From: Trichoplax adhaerens | Lineage: Eukaryota; Placozoa; Uniplacotomia; Trichoplacea; Trichoplacidae | Assembly (NCBI RefSeq): GCF_000150275.1 | Contig: NW_002060943.1 | Span: forward strand, 1,298,628 to 1,362,627 | Length of the DNA: 64,000 nucleotides | Direction: 5' to 3' | In this document: positions 26,901 through 37,568 of the stretch, piece after piece | Layout of the letters: every line of letters starts with the position of its first letter | How positions within the stretch are numbered: position 1 is the first letter of the stretch | The notes under the pieces: model-generated | The model's database searches: none | Seen by the model: the letters and a program-made list of their open reading frames with translations, nothing else | What the model was told of the DNA's origin: nothing | Program-made: the position numbers and the translations under genes

Positions 26901-28492
26901 AGGCATAATAGTAGATACGTATTTTAAATTATTCTAAGAGATAGACATAATATGTAGGGCCATGCATATATCGAACCGCTAATAGCCTGATCTTCGCTGA
27001 TAGTTAAAAAAATTATTGGAATATAGGTTTCGTTAAAAGGGATTAAATTAACGGATTTACGGAAATATAATTTACTCCCAGGTGCTTAAGCTATAAGCTT
27101 AGACATAACGTTGAATATTTACAAAACTGTTATCCCAAAATAAGTTTCAAGGTTAAATTAGATTAAAGTAGTAATATAGTATTCATGGAGGCATTGGTCA
27201 AGGAAATTTAATACTAATTTTTCTCTCAAACATTCTCAGTCAGCACTATACCGATATAATTGATATGGCAATGGCCAAAATACTTGTATCCTATCACCGA
27301 CTATCCTTGCAATATTATATATATACTGTATGTCTAATGTCATAAACAACAGTATATTCTGAAAAGAGAATTAATTTGCTTATAGGTTAAATTTACTTAA
27401 ATGTGATTTGGGGAACTTTATCTTTTCTTACTGATCATAAGAGTCTTTTAAGAATCCAGTTACTTATTTGCTCCACATGAAAATGTGGGTAAAACATACT
27501 CGTATCTATGTGTGAAGTAATACGTTAGAAGCTTGTATATAGATAAGCAGCTGCTTCAAACATTTCAGTATAAATTAATTTTTAATCTATACTGCCGTCA
27601 TTTAATGCATATAAACAATTTAAAGGTGATTTTTTACTGTTTTTTTTTTCCGGTAACTGATTTTACCAAGGATGAGATGACTTACAGTATTTGCATTCCA
27701 AATTATATATTCTGTTTGCTGAGTTAATATATTCGGGACAGAGTAGACAATAGGCTTTAAAAATCTTATTAGACAAATATTTTAGCCTGAAGCGAAATAG
27801 GAGTGTTATTTTCGAAATTATACTTAGCAAGAAGTAGTCGACTTTAAGAGCCGAGTTCTTTTGAGAATAAAAGCTGATCGTGTCTTTATTTATTTGCTAC
27901 ACTTTACTACTGCTTTTTCTCTTAATGAAAATAACAAACAGAGAATAGTGCCAATTGACTAGCACGTTTTATTTTTTATAGTTTTTACTCCTGCTGCGTA
28001 ATGGCGTAATTTGAAATAAATATTGTATATGAAGCAATGAAAATTGTGAGGAAGTTCTCGACTTTCAAATTAATCTCTACAAGTAAATCTCTTTAAATGA
28101 TAATAGTAAAATATAGAAACTTATGATCATCAATCTAAGAAAATTCATAATGGGGTAATCTTAAAATCTTAAACGTCAAATTGAAATCCTAGATGCAACT
28201 GTATTTTATGGTATAGCGAAGAATAGAAAGCTGTCTTAAGCATAGTTATCGTGTCGAATGAGGATTCGTTAAAGTTTAATTAAAATATGACGAGTTAGTT
28301 GTTTAAGCGAACAGAAAAGAGTTCAAGTAATCCAAAAATATTTTATAACAGATTATATCATGCATTAAAATGTGGTTAGAAAAGATTAAATTCAACGATT
28401 ATATTCATACCTCCTTGTACATCGTTGAAATTACAGACCAATATGGCTAATGCCACCGCTATATTCCAATATAGCGATATCTTGCGATTCAT
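11960..28492 (-). CDS. MUC4-like NIDO-AMOP-VWD-EGF-SEA membrane mucin
   Basis: A cell-surface protein of about 1500 aa joined from 22 exons whose phases all agree: 28411-28492, 20442-20729, 20107-20243, 19239-19622, 18473-18970, 18154-18370, 17134-17700, 16715-16978, 16241-16541, 15748-16085, 15512-15631, 14961-15080, 14622-14744, 14404-14523, 14132-14287, 13882-13991, 13707-13777, 13242-13372, 13023-13154, 12665-12787, 12350-12419 plus 12183-12232, and 11960-12060. Domains in order: signal peptide (1-27), Ser/Thr-rich mucin stretch (28-123), NIDO (124-320), AMOP (390-535, with PCPC and SCC motifs), VWD (536-724, opening [16 protein letters not shown]), a linker and an Ig/cadherin-like segment (725-912), EGF and calcium-binding EGF repeats with DIDEC/DINEC starts (913-1238), SEA (1239-1342, motif QGSIIID), three EGFs, one membrane helix (about 1469-1491), and the tail [22 protein letters not shown] is the MUC4 core; MUC4 is a membrane mucin. 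The exon 1 join across 7.7 kb is inferred from phase; the remainder is well supported. Confidence 0.88.
13242..13991 (-). other. SEA domain exons of the mucin
   Basis: Three exons (13882-13991, 13707-13777 and 13242-13372) encode about 104 residues with SEA-type features: start [17 protein letters not shown], a middle strand KAVTITNLR, then [10 protein letters not shown]. In SEA domains self-cleavage occurs at a G|S bond in the GSVVV-like turn, and GSIII matches that turn. The two internal splice sites use phases 0 and 2, unlike the uniform phase-1 EGF exons on both sides. The family is known for strain-driven autoproteolysis of membrane mucins; cleavage here is inferred. Confidence 0.75.
20730..28410 (-). 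other. Proposed 7.7-kb first intron of the mucin gene
   Basis: This is a long AT-rich region with stops in all frames and no recognised exon, mobile element or RNA gene. It contains several short A- and T-rich runs but no obvious tandem array. Other introns in this gene are roughly 65 to 600 bases, so this one is exceptional. A mucin Ser/Thr exon in phase 1-1 could be hidden here, as such exons are low in similarity, but I found none. Confidence 0.45.
28411..28492 (-). CDS. Signal-peptide exon, proposed exon 1 of the mucin
   Basis: An ATG at 28492 opens a 27-codon frame beginning [20 protein letters not shown], a basic start plus hydrophobic core, ending near NDVQG. The donor is GGAG|GTATGA in phase 1, which is exactly the phase needed by the Ser/Thr exon at 20442-20729. 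No nearer signal-peptide exon was found upstream of that exon, and the frame directly before 20729 is closed by a stop. The join is therefore likely but would skip any small phase 1-1 exons hidden in the 7.7 kb between them. It could instead belong to another, unseen gene. Confidence 0.55.
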
Positions 28493-31321
28493 TCTAATGC
28501 TGTTTGCTGCAAGACGATCACTTTCTTAAATTGGATTTAAAGTAAAAATAAATGTAGAAACGATGAACCGATATTTTGATGTTGAATTTACCGATATTTT
28601 AAAATTTAAGATAAAGTTCCAATTTGATCAATAGCAAGAATCGTTAATATGATTATGCCAGTTGACAGCGATATAGTTTCTATTTTTCAGAAGCGATAAA
28701 ATCGTCGACTTCGTCCCGTAGGTGGTCAAAGGCTCTGTTCACGTTCTTTTACCCGCTTAAATAACAAACAAAATAACAGCAGCTAGAATCGATGCTTTCA
28801 TGAATTTAGATCATTTCTACAGTCGTTTCGTCAATTAAATTATTTGTTTCAATCTACTGATAAATCAATGCAATATTTTGGTTGCTAAGAAACCTACAAA
28901 AGAAAATTAAATAATACTAATAATTAGTATAGCGATTTAATCATTTCGATTGGATAACAATGGAATTGCTTACGATTATGTATCAACAATTCTCAATGCT
29001 CGATTTTTTATAGCTCTATCCAGTATAAAGTGTAGTGTAGCTGTTAAAAAGTTAAAATGACCTCAGCTTTATTCCGTATCACATGAACAATAATAATTTA
29101 CCCCTATTGTTAGTTGTCAACAACTTACGTAGATATTTTAAATTCTATTTGAGATGAAAGGGAAAGAATTCTATCACGAATTCATGGTGCTTGATAACTT
29201 TTATCCGATGGGATACATTACATACTGCATGAGTATATGGCATATTATACGTACAAACAGATATACTATATAGCCTATCGAAATAGGTGTGGCATTTTAC
29301 TTGTTTAAAGCAATTATATTTAGTAATAGAAGTAGCGTCTACTACAATAAAATATTTGCCACGCTATTTTTTGATTGATACATAGATTGCATCATGACTC
29401 AAAGTAGAATATCAATCCTACCCTGTAAATATAACTGATACTACCATCTGCAGTGCCTTACGTAGCCTAGCATCAATCATAGCACCTAACAATATCTCCA
29501 TTAGTGATAAATAATTGTTAAGATTACTACATACGCATATTCTTCTCCCACTACTCTAGCTATTGATATTATGTTAAGAAGCGAATCAAATTAATTTCCT
29601 GAGAAAAATAATTAGAATCCTGTATTATAAAAATTTTTTTAGCATTAAAACGAAGATTGCCATGATAAGAGTTTTAGTCATGCAATCCTGCTTCATACAG
29701 AGAGACAGCAGATCTATTCATGCTTTGGTTGGCTGAGAAATGTAATTTCCAAGCTAGGAATTAGGATGTGCAGTTTGTTATTGTAACTTATTTTAAACCA
29801 CTATACAATAGTTATTATATTTGCGTAGTATCTTAATATGAATCTTTGGGATGTCGTTTTTATTCACAGTGGTAAAGTATTATCGCTAGTTAGTGCAAGA
29901 CTTATTGCGATTCAGGCTAGTATACTTATTATTACATCTGTTATCATTCCGTTCTTGGCCATCACTTATTTTCATTTACTAATGTTGTTTTTATAGCTAT
30001 CAGATACTCGATTTATTGTGATGTTAAAACGCTCATGTGCACGAAAAATCTTTGTGAAATTGATCAAAGACTTAAGTCAAACTCTGCGAGCATTTAATCT
30101 TAAATTCGTGAATATAATTGGATATTACGGTTCTTTCATAAGCGTATAATCTCTAATGCAGATGAAAGAGTGATCACCTTAATTAACCAGTAGAGGAGTT
30201 ATAGGGTGGTTAGTGGTTACTCTATATGTTGTCATGATAATGACCCTTTTATACTTCTGTAATAAAATTAATCTGCTGCAATTTGAAGATATACCGTATT
30301 AGACTCAAGCTCTGTAGCCCTATTGCATGCAAATATTGTAAATGAAGAGCTGTTAACAACTGAGTTAGGCGGCTAGGTACTTTCATCTTGCTGACGCTTT
30401 AAAAAATAACATTAGCATTCAATATTAACAGCTAGTTAATAATAAATAGTACAACAGTTTGATTCCACCATTCACGACTTCAATTATGATATAGTTAGCA
30501 AATCATTTTGCCTTGATTAAAATACAATTTTAAGCAATTTTCTATTGAAGACTAGTAATATTATGAGTTGAATTATAAGTATAACTGCGATATATCTTTT
30601 CGAGTTCATAGTATAGTATCACTAATATCGTACTACACATACTATTTGCATATACTGTAAGTAAGTATTGGTGTATTTCTGTAATGCTGTATTCCTATAT
30701 TTAGGAATTTATTTATATTATATATTCCTATATTTATTATATAACTGTTCTATATTTATTTAGTTGATATGGTAGAATTACTATATACATAGCATCCTAT
30801 CTCAAAACAACACCAAATATGTTTTTAACAGCTTCAGCAGATACAATAGTTTCTATTTCATAAACGATTTGTCGGTTAAAAGATAGTAAGGTAACAATAT
30901 TACCATAACAATTCATCGAAGCTGAAGATGCAAATTTATAGATATTTTAGTATTTTAGTCAAAGTCCTATAAGATCTCACTTCAAACCGATTAAAATTTT
31001 TTTCTGTTACTAAAGTTAGCAAAACGCTATCGTATCTCACAATATTGATAGCTGATACAACGAGTATATATGCAGTATATAGCCTTCAAATTTCCAGGAT
31101 TTATTAAACTCCTATGCAAGACTTGCTTGCATTTAATGCAACAGGTTCCAAGACTGAATTTATAAGAACTGATACAATGAGAGTCCGAACTCAAATCGCC
31201 TATGTAACCACTTTTAAGTTAGCAACAGTTGCGCTACCACATAACATAGAAAAGATCATTCAGATAATCATAATTGATTTGACATCGAAAGTCATTTTGA
31301 ATTGTAAATAAACCAAGGTAA
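28493..31321. other. Intergenic, no gene recognised
   Basis: This AT-rich spacer lies between the mucin start and the 3' end of the epoxide hydrolase gene. No coding similarity was seen. The right part (30600-30790) has runs of TATTTA-like sequence. The small plus-strand frame at 31114-31311 has no domain and no splice support. Confidence 0.4.
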
Positions 31322-33145
31322 TTAAATATTGTCATGCGAATATTGCTTATCAGACTTCAAAATAAAATCAATGACATCCCTAGCTAATATATCAGGCTCT
31401 TCTAAAGCAGCAAAATGTCCGCCTCTAAGCATTGTGTTGTAAGTGACTATTTTCTTGTATCTATGAGATAACCAAGATCGCGGCGGTCTGGAAACTTCAT
31501 TTGGAAAATCTGCTATACCTGCCGGAATGGATATTGGTACTCTACATAAAAAATAAATTACTTATCAATTCTCGTAATAATAGTAGTATTATAAAAGACA
31601 TTCTAAAACAGGAGCATTAATATTTTTAACATAACGAATGGTAGAAGGTCAAAGAATTGCGATGTAAATACCAATACTAGGTTCACCTTTCTAACTCGAA
31701 AGTCTTGCTGTTGAATATGGATTCTTTATAGTAACGGAGGGATGGTACTATTGTTTGTGTTACCCAATAGATCATAACATTTGTTATGAGCTCATCTTTT
31801 GTGAATTTCTCTTCAATGCAATCAATTTTGCTTGTATTGGAGCATCCAGACCAACGGATAAATTTCTCAATAATATAAGCAGCTAACCCTAATGGTGAAT
31901 CATGAAGTGCAAGTCCTAATGTATCAGGTCTGGTGCTGTGTAAGAAAAAGTGCGACATTTCAATGGAATACTCAATAATCCTTTGAAGGAAAGGAAAGAC
32001 TCGCTTGCGCTCTTCAGGATCTAATGGAAAACGTCACGTAATTGTTAACTGGAAGCTCGTATGTAGGATGGTACTATAGCTATCACTGAAATATCAATAC
32101 TGCAATCAACAATAAGCAGTGTCCTTATGTAGTGCAGCGTTTGTCATATGAAATTTATAAGCTATCATGTTTATCAAGCTTAAAAATGTAATCTGCCTAA
32201 TTTGTATTCAACAATTGATAAGCATAATAGTAAAACAAGATATTACATTCATACCTGGGACAAATAACGACGGAAAAAAGCTGCCTATACTATATGTTAG
32301 GATAGGATTAGGAGCTGTCATAAATACAAAGTTGACGTGCAACCCTTTGCAATGCCTATTTAAAACAGTAAAGGCAATGTTAGTTCCAATGCAACCATGT
32401 TTATACTTGTACTATGAATAAGAAACTATGATACCGACTTAGAATCTAATATAGCCATCGCATTGGCAATTGCAGATCCCCAATCACCACCTTGAACATA
32501 GTAGTGATTGTATCCTAATCGTTGCATTAACTGTATGAATATACTAGCTGTTTCAATAGTGCCTAATCCAGATTTTTCTGGAGGACTTGAAAATCCAAAG
32601 CCAGGTATTGACGGAACAATCACAGTGTGATTGGCCTTTACTAATATCGGGATGACTTTGTAAAACTCATAAAATGAGCCCGGCCAGCCGTGTATCATTA
32701 AGATGACCTTGGTTGACTTTTTGGCCAAATCATCACTGCCAGTTTGATGAATAAAATGGACATTAATTCCTTGTATTCTTGTTTTGTAATGATTAAAGTT
32801 GTTTATAGTTAGTTCATGATTTCTCCAGTTGTAATGATTTTGCCAATAATTTGCTAGTGATAAAATATAATCTGCATTGGTTCCATAATCCCAATGAGTG
32901 TCTTGCAATGTTGCATAATTTCGAATCCTTTTCAACCTTGTATTTAAATCTCTTATGGCACCTTGACTAATGTTGACTTTAAACGGCTTAATTGTTGTAT
33001 CATCTTCAATGGTATGAGATGGACTGTTGGTCCAGCATTGATCATTCTTGATGTACTTGGAAAGATCGACCGTTTGTGATAGGAAATAGTAATATCCGGC
33101 AGCAATAATAATCACGACTATCGTAGCTATACTATACCCATTCAT
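31322..33145 (-). CDS. EPHX1: Microsomal epoxide hydrolase (EPHX1 type)
   Basis: Joined from four exons, 32439-33145, 32255-32355, 31687-32020 and 31322-31541, giving 453 residues; human EPHX1 has 455. The enzyme hydrolyses epoxides to diols at the endoplasmic reticulum through a covalent ester intermediate. The N-terminal hydrophobic segment (residues 5-22) is the membrane anchor, followed by the EHN region. The alpha/beta hydrolase core has the oxyanion loop HGWPGSFYEF (152-161), the nucleophile Asp221 in GGDWGS, a Glu in FPNE matching the human charge-relay Glu404, and the catalytic His in GGHFAALEEP. The tyrosine in RYYKES matches human Tyr374. The region corresponding to human GYMHIQ reads MSHFFLHS with a small insertion, so the other tyrosine is not obvious. 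The first donor is weak (AA|GTCGGT) but is the only one that keeps the frame. The start is ATG 33145. Confidence 0.92.
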
Positions 33146-34435
33146 TTGCAAGCAGATTATCTAACAATTACACATGATTACCCTGAAGAAGAACCATTTG
33201 ATAGCATTAATATTAAGTATATCTCTGTTCAACAATCAATATACCTGTCTAAGGATAATCTCGTCGAAGCATTGCTGTATACACTACAGTATACAGTCAG
33301 TACAGTATGTCTAGTCATTGACTACAGTAGTACATGTTGTAGTTTACAAAACATAGTAATGTAATCGTGCCATGCTTAATATTTGTAAGTCAGGATATAT
33401 CAATCAATTATATTATCGTCAAAACATACTGGATTTCGATGCACTTTGCGAGGAAATAAATAAATTGTTGTTGATGACTGGTATGATTGGCAGAATCTCC
33501 CAACGAATAACAGCAAAGTACGATCGCATACAGAACTCACACGAATAGAATCGGCAGTCTAGTCATGCAGTCGACTGGTAAGCGGTATATCGAACTACTG
33601 CAATTTGCTCTTTGTAACAGAATGGAGCAAAAGTTGGCTCTACTTGGTACTAGATAAATCTGTAAATAGTGTCTTGAGTAGTCAAGTACCTACCTGATTA
33701 ATAAAGGAGTAGCGGATTTACTACTGGATAAATAAACAAGATGTGCAACATGATTACTAGAGACCTCTAATTCAGGGTCTCTTATGATTACAGTACTACA
33801 GTAAATCATACTCACACTGTTTGGGTGTTTTTGTCGAGCAGTCCAGTTGTCCGTATTCGGACTCAATCCATTCCCATACAAAGACTGCTAGTGACACGGT
33901 GTTCAAATGACGCATTGTTCTACGTACCACGTGAGAAGTGGAGCGTAATGGAGGCATGATGGATCATGCGCCAAGAAAACGCTTGTACCAGAACGTTGAC
34001 GCAACGAAGGCAATTTTTTGATTGGCTGAAGTAAAAAAGATTGCTAGATTCTTGACCTACTACACGCATAGGGGGTAAAATGGAATGAAAGCAGGTCGTT
34101 GTTTTGCCTTCGGCTTGGCTTTTGCCACTGCATCGAGTCTATTCTAAAATGGATGCGACCGCAATGGCAATCACCACACGACGATCGAAAAGGATCAATA
34201 CTTGCTGTACGTGCATCCTGCGCAAAAGCAGTACACCACGGGTCCAAATTTAAGGATTAAAAAAGGCTTGATCGTCAAGGACAGCACACTCACAGCTTCA
34301 AATGACTGCCACGGCCCACCGATATTCTTCCATGTCTACACAGGCATTTGTTGAAGCGATCAAAGTTGATTGAATACCATGTCTTAAGTTCACTAGAGCT
34401 AAGAGAACACTTTACACTTTATTATAGAAGGTATT

Positions 34436-34442
34436 GGGCGCA
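34436..34442 (-). promoter_or_regulatory. Candidate metal response element core
   Basis: TGCGCCC on the minus strand fits the MRE core TGCRCNC bound by MTF-1 in animals. It lies about 390 bases upstream of the TATA box of the metallothionein gene. A single 7-base core can occur by chance; vertebrate promoters usually have several copies, and I found no second clear one nearby. Confidence 0.3.
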
Positions 34443-34750
34443 TATTTTGCTGGACAATGATGCTGATAAAGATGTAGGTTAAATCAATACAGATCCGTCC
34501 ATTTTACGCTTGCTGGTGATACAGTACTACTGTCACAGTCATGTTGAATCATACTGTACTGTGCGGTGCTGCTTAGCTTGCATTGCATGATGGTTCGTTC
34601 ATTCATTGCATTACATCAGTGCATTGTATGTACTGTACTGTACTAGTGTACTGTATACCATCCCCTTAAAATGAAAGCACTGACTGCAATGTTTATTTTG
34701 ATATTGACGGCTTCTCTTTTTAGACGTACGTGATACAATAATGGTGCCAT

Positions 34751-34764
34751 TTTGCGATCGCAAA
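34751..34764. promoter_or_regulatory. Perfect 14-base palindrome in metallothionein promoter
   Basis: TTTGCGATCGCAAA reads the same on both strands and lies about 65 bases upstream of the TATA box. It resembles a site for a dimeric regulator. The function is unknown. Confidence 0.35.
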
Positions 34765-34828
34765 GGATTAATGAACGACCGCAAGGCACTACACTACGAT
34801 CGAAAAGGATCAACGTTTGCTGAAAAAG

Positions 34829-34836
34829 TATAAAAG
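34829..34836 (+). promoter_or_regulatory. TATA box of the metallothionein gene
   Basis: TATAAAAG lies 130 bases upstream of the start codon, so transcription would begin near 34860 and give a leader of about 100 bases. No ATG occurs in that leader before the coding ATG at 34966. Confidence 0.65.
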
Positions 34837-34965
34837 TGCTACCAACGCTTGTTCAGTATACTTTTTTTTTTCCGATCCTTCACTGTTGCTGTTCACGTCG
34901 TCGGCGTTCCGTTAAAATTTCTACCGATCAATTTCCATTCCTTTGCGTTACAATTTCTAACTTCA

Positions 34966-36808
34966 ATGGATCCTCCTTGTAATTGTGCTGAAAGTAAGTA
35001 CAGTAGCATGTATCTCATTCTAGCGATAATGTATAAAATATTATATAGTATAGAGTATATCCAACTTTTTCAAGCGTTAAAAAAAATAAAAATGGTAGTA
35101 TATTATCTCAAGAAGGAAATGTGTTTATCCATTTTTTTCTCTCGTCTTTATCATAAATCACTGTTAATATGAAAAAGGGAAATACAACTTGGGCCAATTT
35201 TGAAAATGTCTAGTTTGAATATTTCGGCGAAAATTCTTTCCATTTTAACGCCATATCCTCTAGTACATTTTGAAGTTGGTTTACTTGACTATTTTTTTGT
35301 GCGCCGTAATACAGTTCAATACTGTACGTTATAACGACTATAACCATGGTATAACTATAACCGTAACCAGGGACTTCTACAATCTACAGTACAGTAGACA
35401 AGTCCCCCATACAGTATTGTACTGTACTGTACACTACTGTACACTACGCACTACAGTGTTTACTCACTGTACTGTACTGTACACTGTACCTGTATAGCGC
35501 GGTATCAAACGTTACGCGAGTCGTTAGGTTTAATAAATAAATAAAAAAATTAACTATAAATAAATAATAAAATTTCATTTAATTGAATTTAAAATATTTA
35601 TTTAAAACAAGGCTAGTTGAAGGATGGAAAAAATTATTCCAGTCAGTCCAAAACTACTGTACTGTATAAATAAAAAAATGAACTAGAAATAATAATTAAT
35701 TGAATTGAATTGAAAAAATTTAAAATTTAAAAACAACGCTGGTTGACGGATGGACAGAAAATAGTCCAGTCTGTCTCAAAACACTGCTACTACTATACTG
35801 TACTGTATATATAAAAAAAAAATGAACTATATAAATAATAATTTAATGGGCTTCAATTTAATTAAAAAAATTAATTTAAAAACAAAGCTACTTGACGGAT
35901 GGACAGAAAATATTCCAGTCTGTTCGAAAACACTCCTACTATACCGTATAAATAGAAAAAAATGAACTTTAAATAATAAAATTGAATTGAATTGAAAAAA
36001 TTTAAAAACAAGGCTAGTTGATGGATGGACAGAAAATATTCCAGTCTGTCTAAAAAGCACTCCTACTATATCGTATAAATAAAAGAAAAAATGAACTATA
36101 AATAATAAAATTGAATTGAATTGAAAAATTTAAAACAAGGCTAGTTGATGAATGGACAGAAAATATTCCAGTCAGTCCAAAAATACCGCTACTATACTGT
36201 ACTGTACTCGTAATACACTAGTTTCGAATCAACGTTTTTACTTAGAATACTTTCTTTCTTCATTCCTCAGCTGGTGACTGCCAATGTCCTTCTAACTGTG
36301 CCTGCACCAATTGTAAATGCGCACCTAACTGCAGACTCTGTGGTGGGAAAACATGCAAATGCGCTGGTTAGTATTACATAATAGATGGCGCACGTACGCG
36401 TATATTTAAAAATTTGTTGTTATACTACATTAATTCAAATGCTGTCTTATTCAATTAAAATAATAAACAAATTATAAGATTTATTGAATGACGTTTAATG
36501 TACAGTACTGTAGTTGTACTGATAATAGGTTATACTTTATGCTTATGATGCAGTAAAGTTATTCCCATATTGCACTGTGAGTACTGTACGGTAGATATAT
36601 TATTAATCGTAGTATTTATAGCAAACTGACAGTGATAACTCTACCTATGAATGATTCATAACTTCGACGTTTAACTGCAATCGAAGTTGCAGGATAAGGA
36701 ATTAACTGTAAGCAACTTTACTTCATCTTTCTAGAAAATATCAGTAGCTGCGTCTGCACAACTTGCATATGTACTGATTGCAAGTGTCCTAAAGGATGCA
36801 AGAACTAA
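34966..36808 (+). CDS. Metallothionein, three exons
   Basis: A 65-residue cysteine-rich metal-binding protein from exons 34966-34993, 36271-36366 and 36735-36808, with consensus junctions (GAAA|GTAAGT, CTCAG|CTG, GCTG|GTTAGT, TCTAG|AAA), all in phase 1. It begins MDPPCNCAETGDCQC. It has 19 cysteines, eight CxC pairs (CNC, CQC, CAC, CKC, CKC, CVC, CIC, CKC) and CRLC, almost no aromatic residues, and ends CPKGCKN. A short spacer, AENISS, divides 12 from 7 cysteines, suggesting two metal clusters. Metallothioneins chelate zinc, copper and cadmium in the cytosol and buffer metal stress. The MDPPCNCA start and the 28-base first coding exon are like vertebrate metallothioneins. A TATA box, an MRE core and a palindrome lie upstream, consistent with inducible expression. 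Intron 1 holds a tandem repeat. A convergent Cys-rich peptide is the alternative to true homology. Confidence 0.85.
35416..35496 (+). repeat. (TACTG)n-type repeat in metallothionein intron 1
   Basis: Runs of GTACTGTACTGTAC and TACACTACTG fill this segment. It is one of several such arrays in the window and can pair with itself because GTAC is palindromic. Confidence 0.6.
35520..36215 (+). repeat. Five-unit tandem repeat in metallothionein intron 1
   Basis: About five imperfect units of roughly 115 to 160 bases each carry the landmarks AAGGCTAGTTGA, GGATGGACAGAAAATATTCC, a TACTGTACTGTATAAATA segment, ATGAACTATAAATAATAA and ATTGAATTGAATTGAA. Units begin near 35610, 35723, 35882, 36005 and 36131. 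Differences are small substitutions and A-tract lengths. The array lies wholly within intron 1 and repeats a TATAAATA-like motif, so it might influence transcription, but that is inference. Confidence 0.75.
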
Positions 36809-37439
36809 AATATTACACCTGAAGATGTAAATGTACAACTTTTTCTGGATTTGATTAGTTATTCTCGATGTTGTTGATGTTTATCTGAAAATTTCTTTAA
36901 CTTTGTTGTAGATGATAGTTCATGTTGTGAACCGTATTAATTAATGGTCCGATTAATTTCTAGTAGTAAAAATCAAAACTTTCAATATACCTTTATTGAT
37001 TAGCATGCACAATGCTGTTTGCTATCTGCTTGTAGTGATGTTTGTCTATCGGTCGATAGTGTTCATTACAATAATAACTTGAGTCAGTTCTCAATATATG
37101 CGCGTGTCGATCAATCACTTAAGTAACCAGTTAAGGATAGTAGAATGTAATAAAACCTAAAATCTACCCGTATTTTATGCCTTCGTGCCTATCAGCTAAC
37201 TAGTATCGTACGTAGCAAAGTAACGTTATAAAGTGTATTAGAGTTATGGATTGTCCTTCAATCAAATGTAAATCTGATTTCTGGTTTCATTGTATGAGTT
37301 CAGAATAAATTCTTGCAATAAATTAATGATGATAACCGTCTCGTTAAAATGAATTCTAATAGATCTAAATAAACTGAATCAATATGTAATATATATTTCA
37401 TTAACGAATGACTCAATAACATGTAGCTGTGGGCATTTA
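36809..37439. other. Metallothionein 3' flank
   Basis: No further coding sequence was seen. AATAAA-like hexamers occur near 37304 and 37315, about 500 bases after the stop, and could serve polyadenylation. Confidence 0.4.
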
Positions 37440-37568
37440 TCAGTCTGCCCTATAGCATTGTGCATAGCAGTTATATGCCTGTACAAGCGTACATTCAACA
37501 TCAACTAGGAAGGCCCTGCCGATGAAGCCATTTGAACTTTGAGAAACACTCACATTCACCCTGACATA
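37440..37568 (-). CDS. Possible terminal exon of an unknown Cys-containing protein
   Basis: A 43-codon frame starts directly after an acceptor (CGCATTAG|TAT) and ends in TGA at 37440. It reads YVRVNVSVSQSSNGFIGRAF and then continues with ECTLVQAYNC and YAQCYRAD. The stretch is GC-richer than its flanks, alternates hydrophobic and polar residues like a beta strand, and ends with three cysteines four residues apart. I do not recognise the family. The preceding exon is uncertain; an open frame at about 37990-38125 on the same strand ending at a GT could be one. It may be a chance frame. Confidence 0.25.
   Translation of the reverse strand, partial: YVRVNVSVSQSSNGFIGRAFLVDVECTLVQAYNCYAQCYRAD

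Larger units (their letters stand above)
33146..34828. other. Intergenic and upstream region of the metallothionein gene
   Basis: No coding similarity was seen. It is GC-richer than its surroundings from about 33800 to 34330. It contains TACTG/CAGTA-type repeats (33270-33310, 34520-34645), a metal-response-element core on the minus strand (TGCGCCC, 34436-34442), an element duplicated at 34160-34210 and 34777-34825 that includes an exact 18-base match, and a palindrome at 34751-34764. Confidence 0.5.

Noticed and set aside
34044-34247. Minus-strand open frame with several cysteines upstream of metallothionein
   Set aside because: It overlaps the duplicated promoter element; the cysteines are irregular and there is no CxC pattern, so it is not a second metallothionein.
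35827-36060. Minus-strand open frame with two similar halves
   Set aside because: It is the reverse reading of the intron-1 tandem repeat and not a duplicated protein domain.
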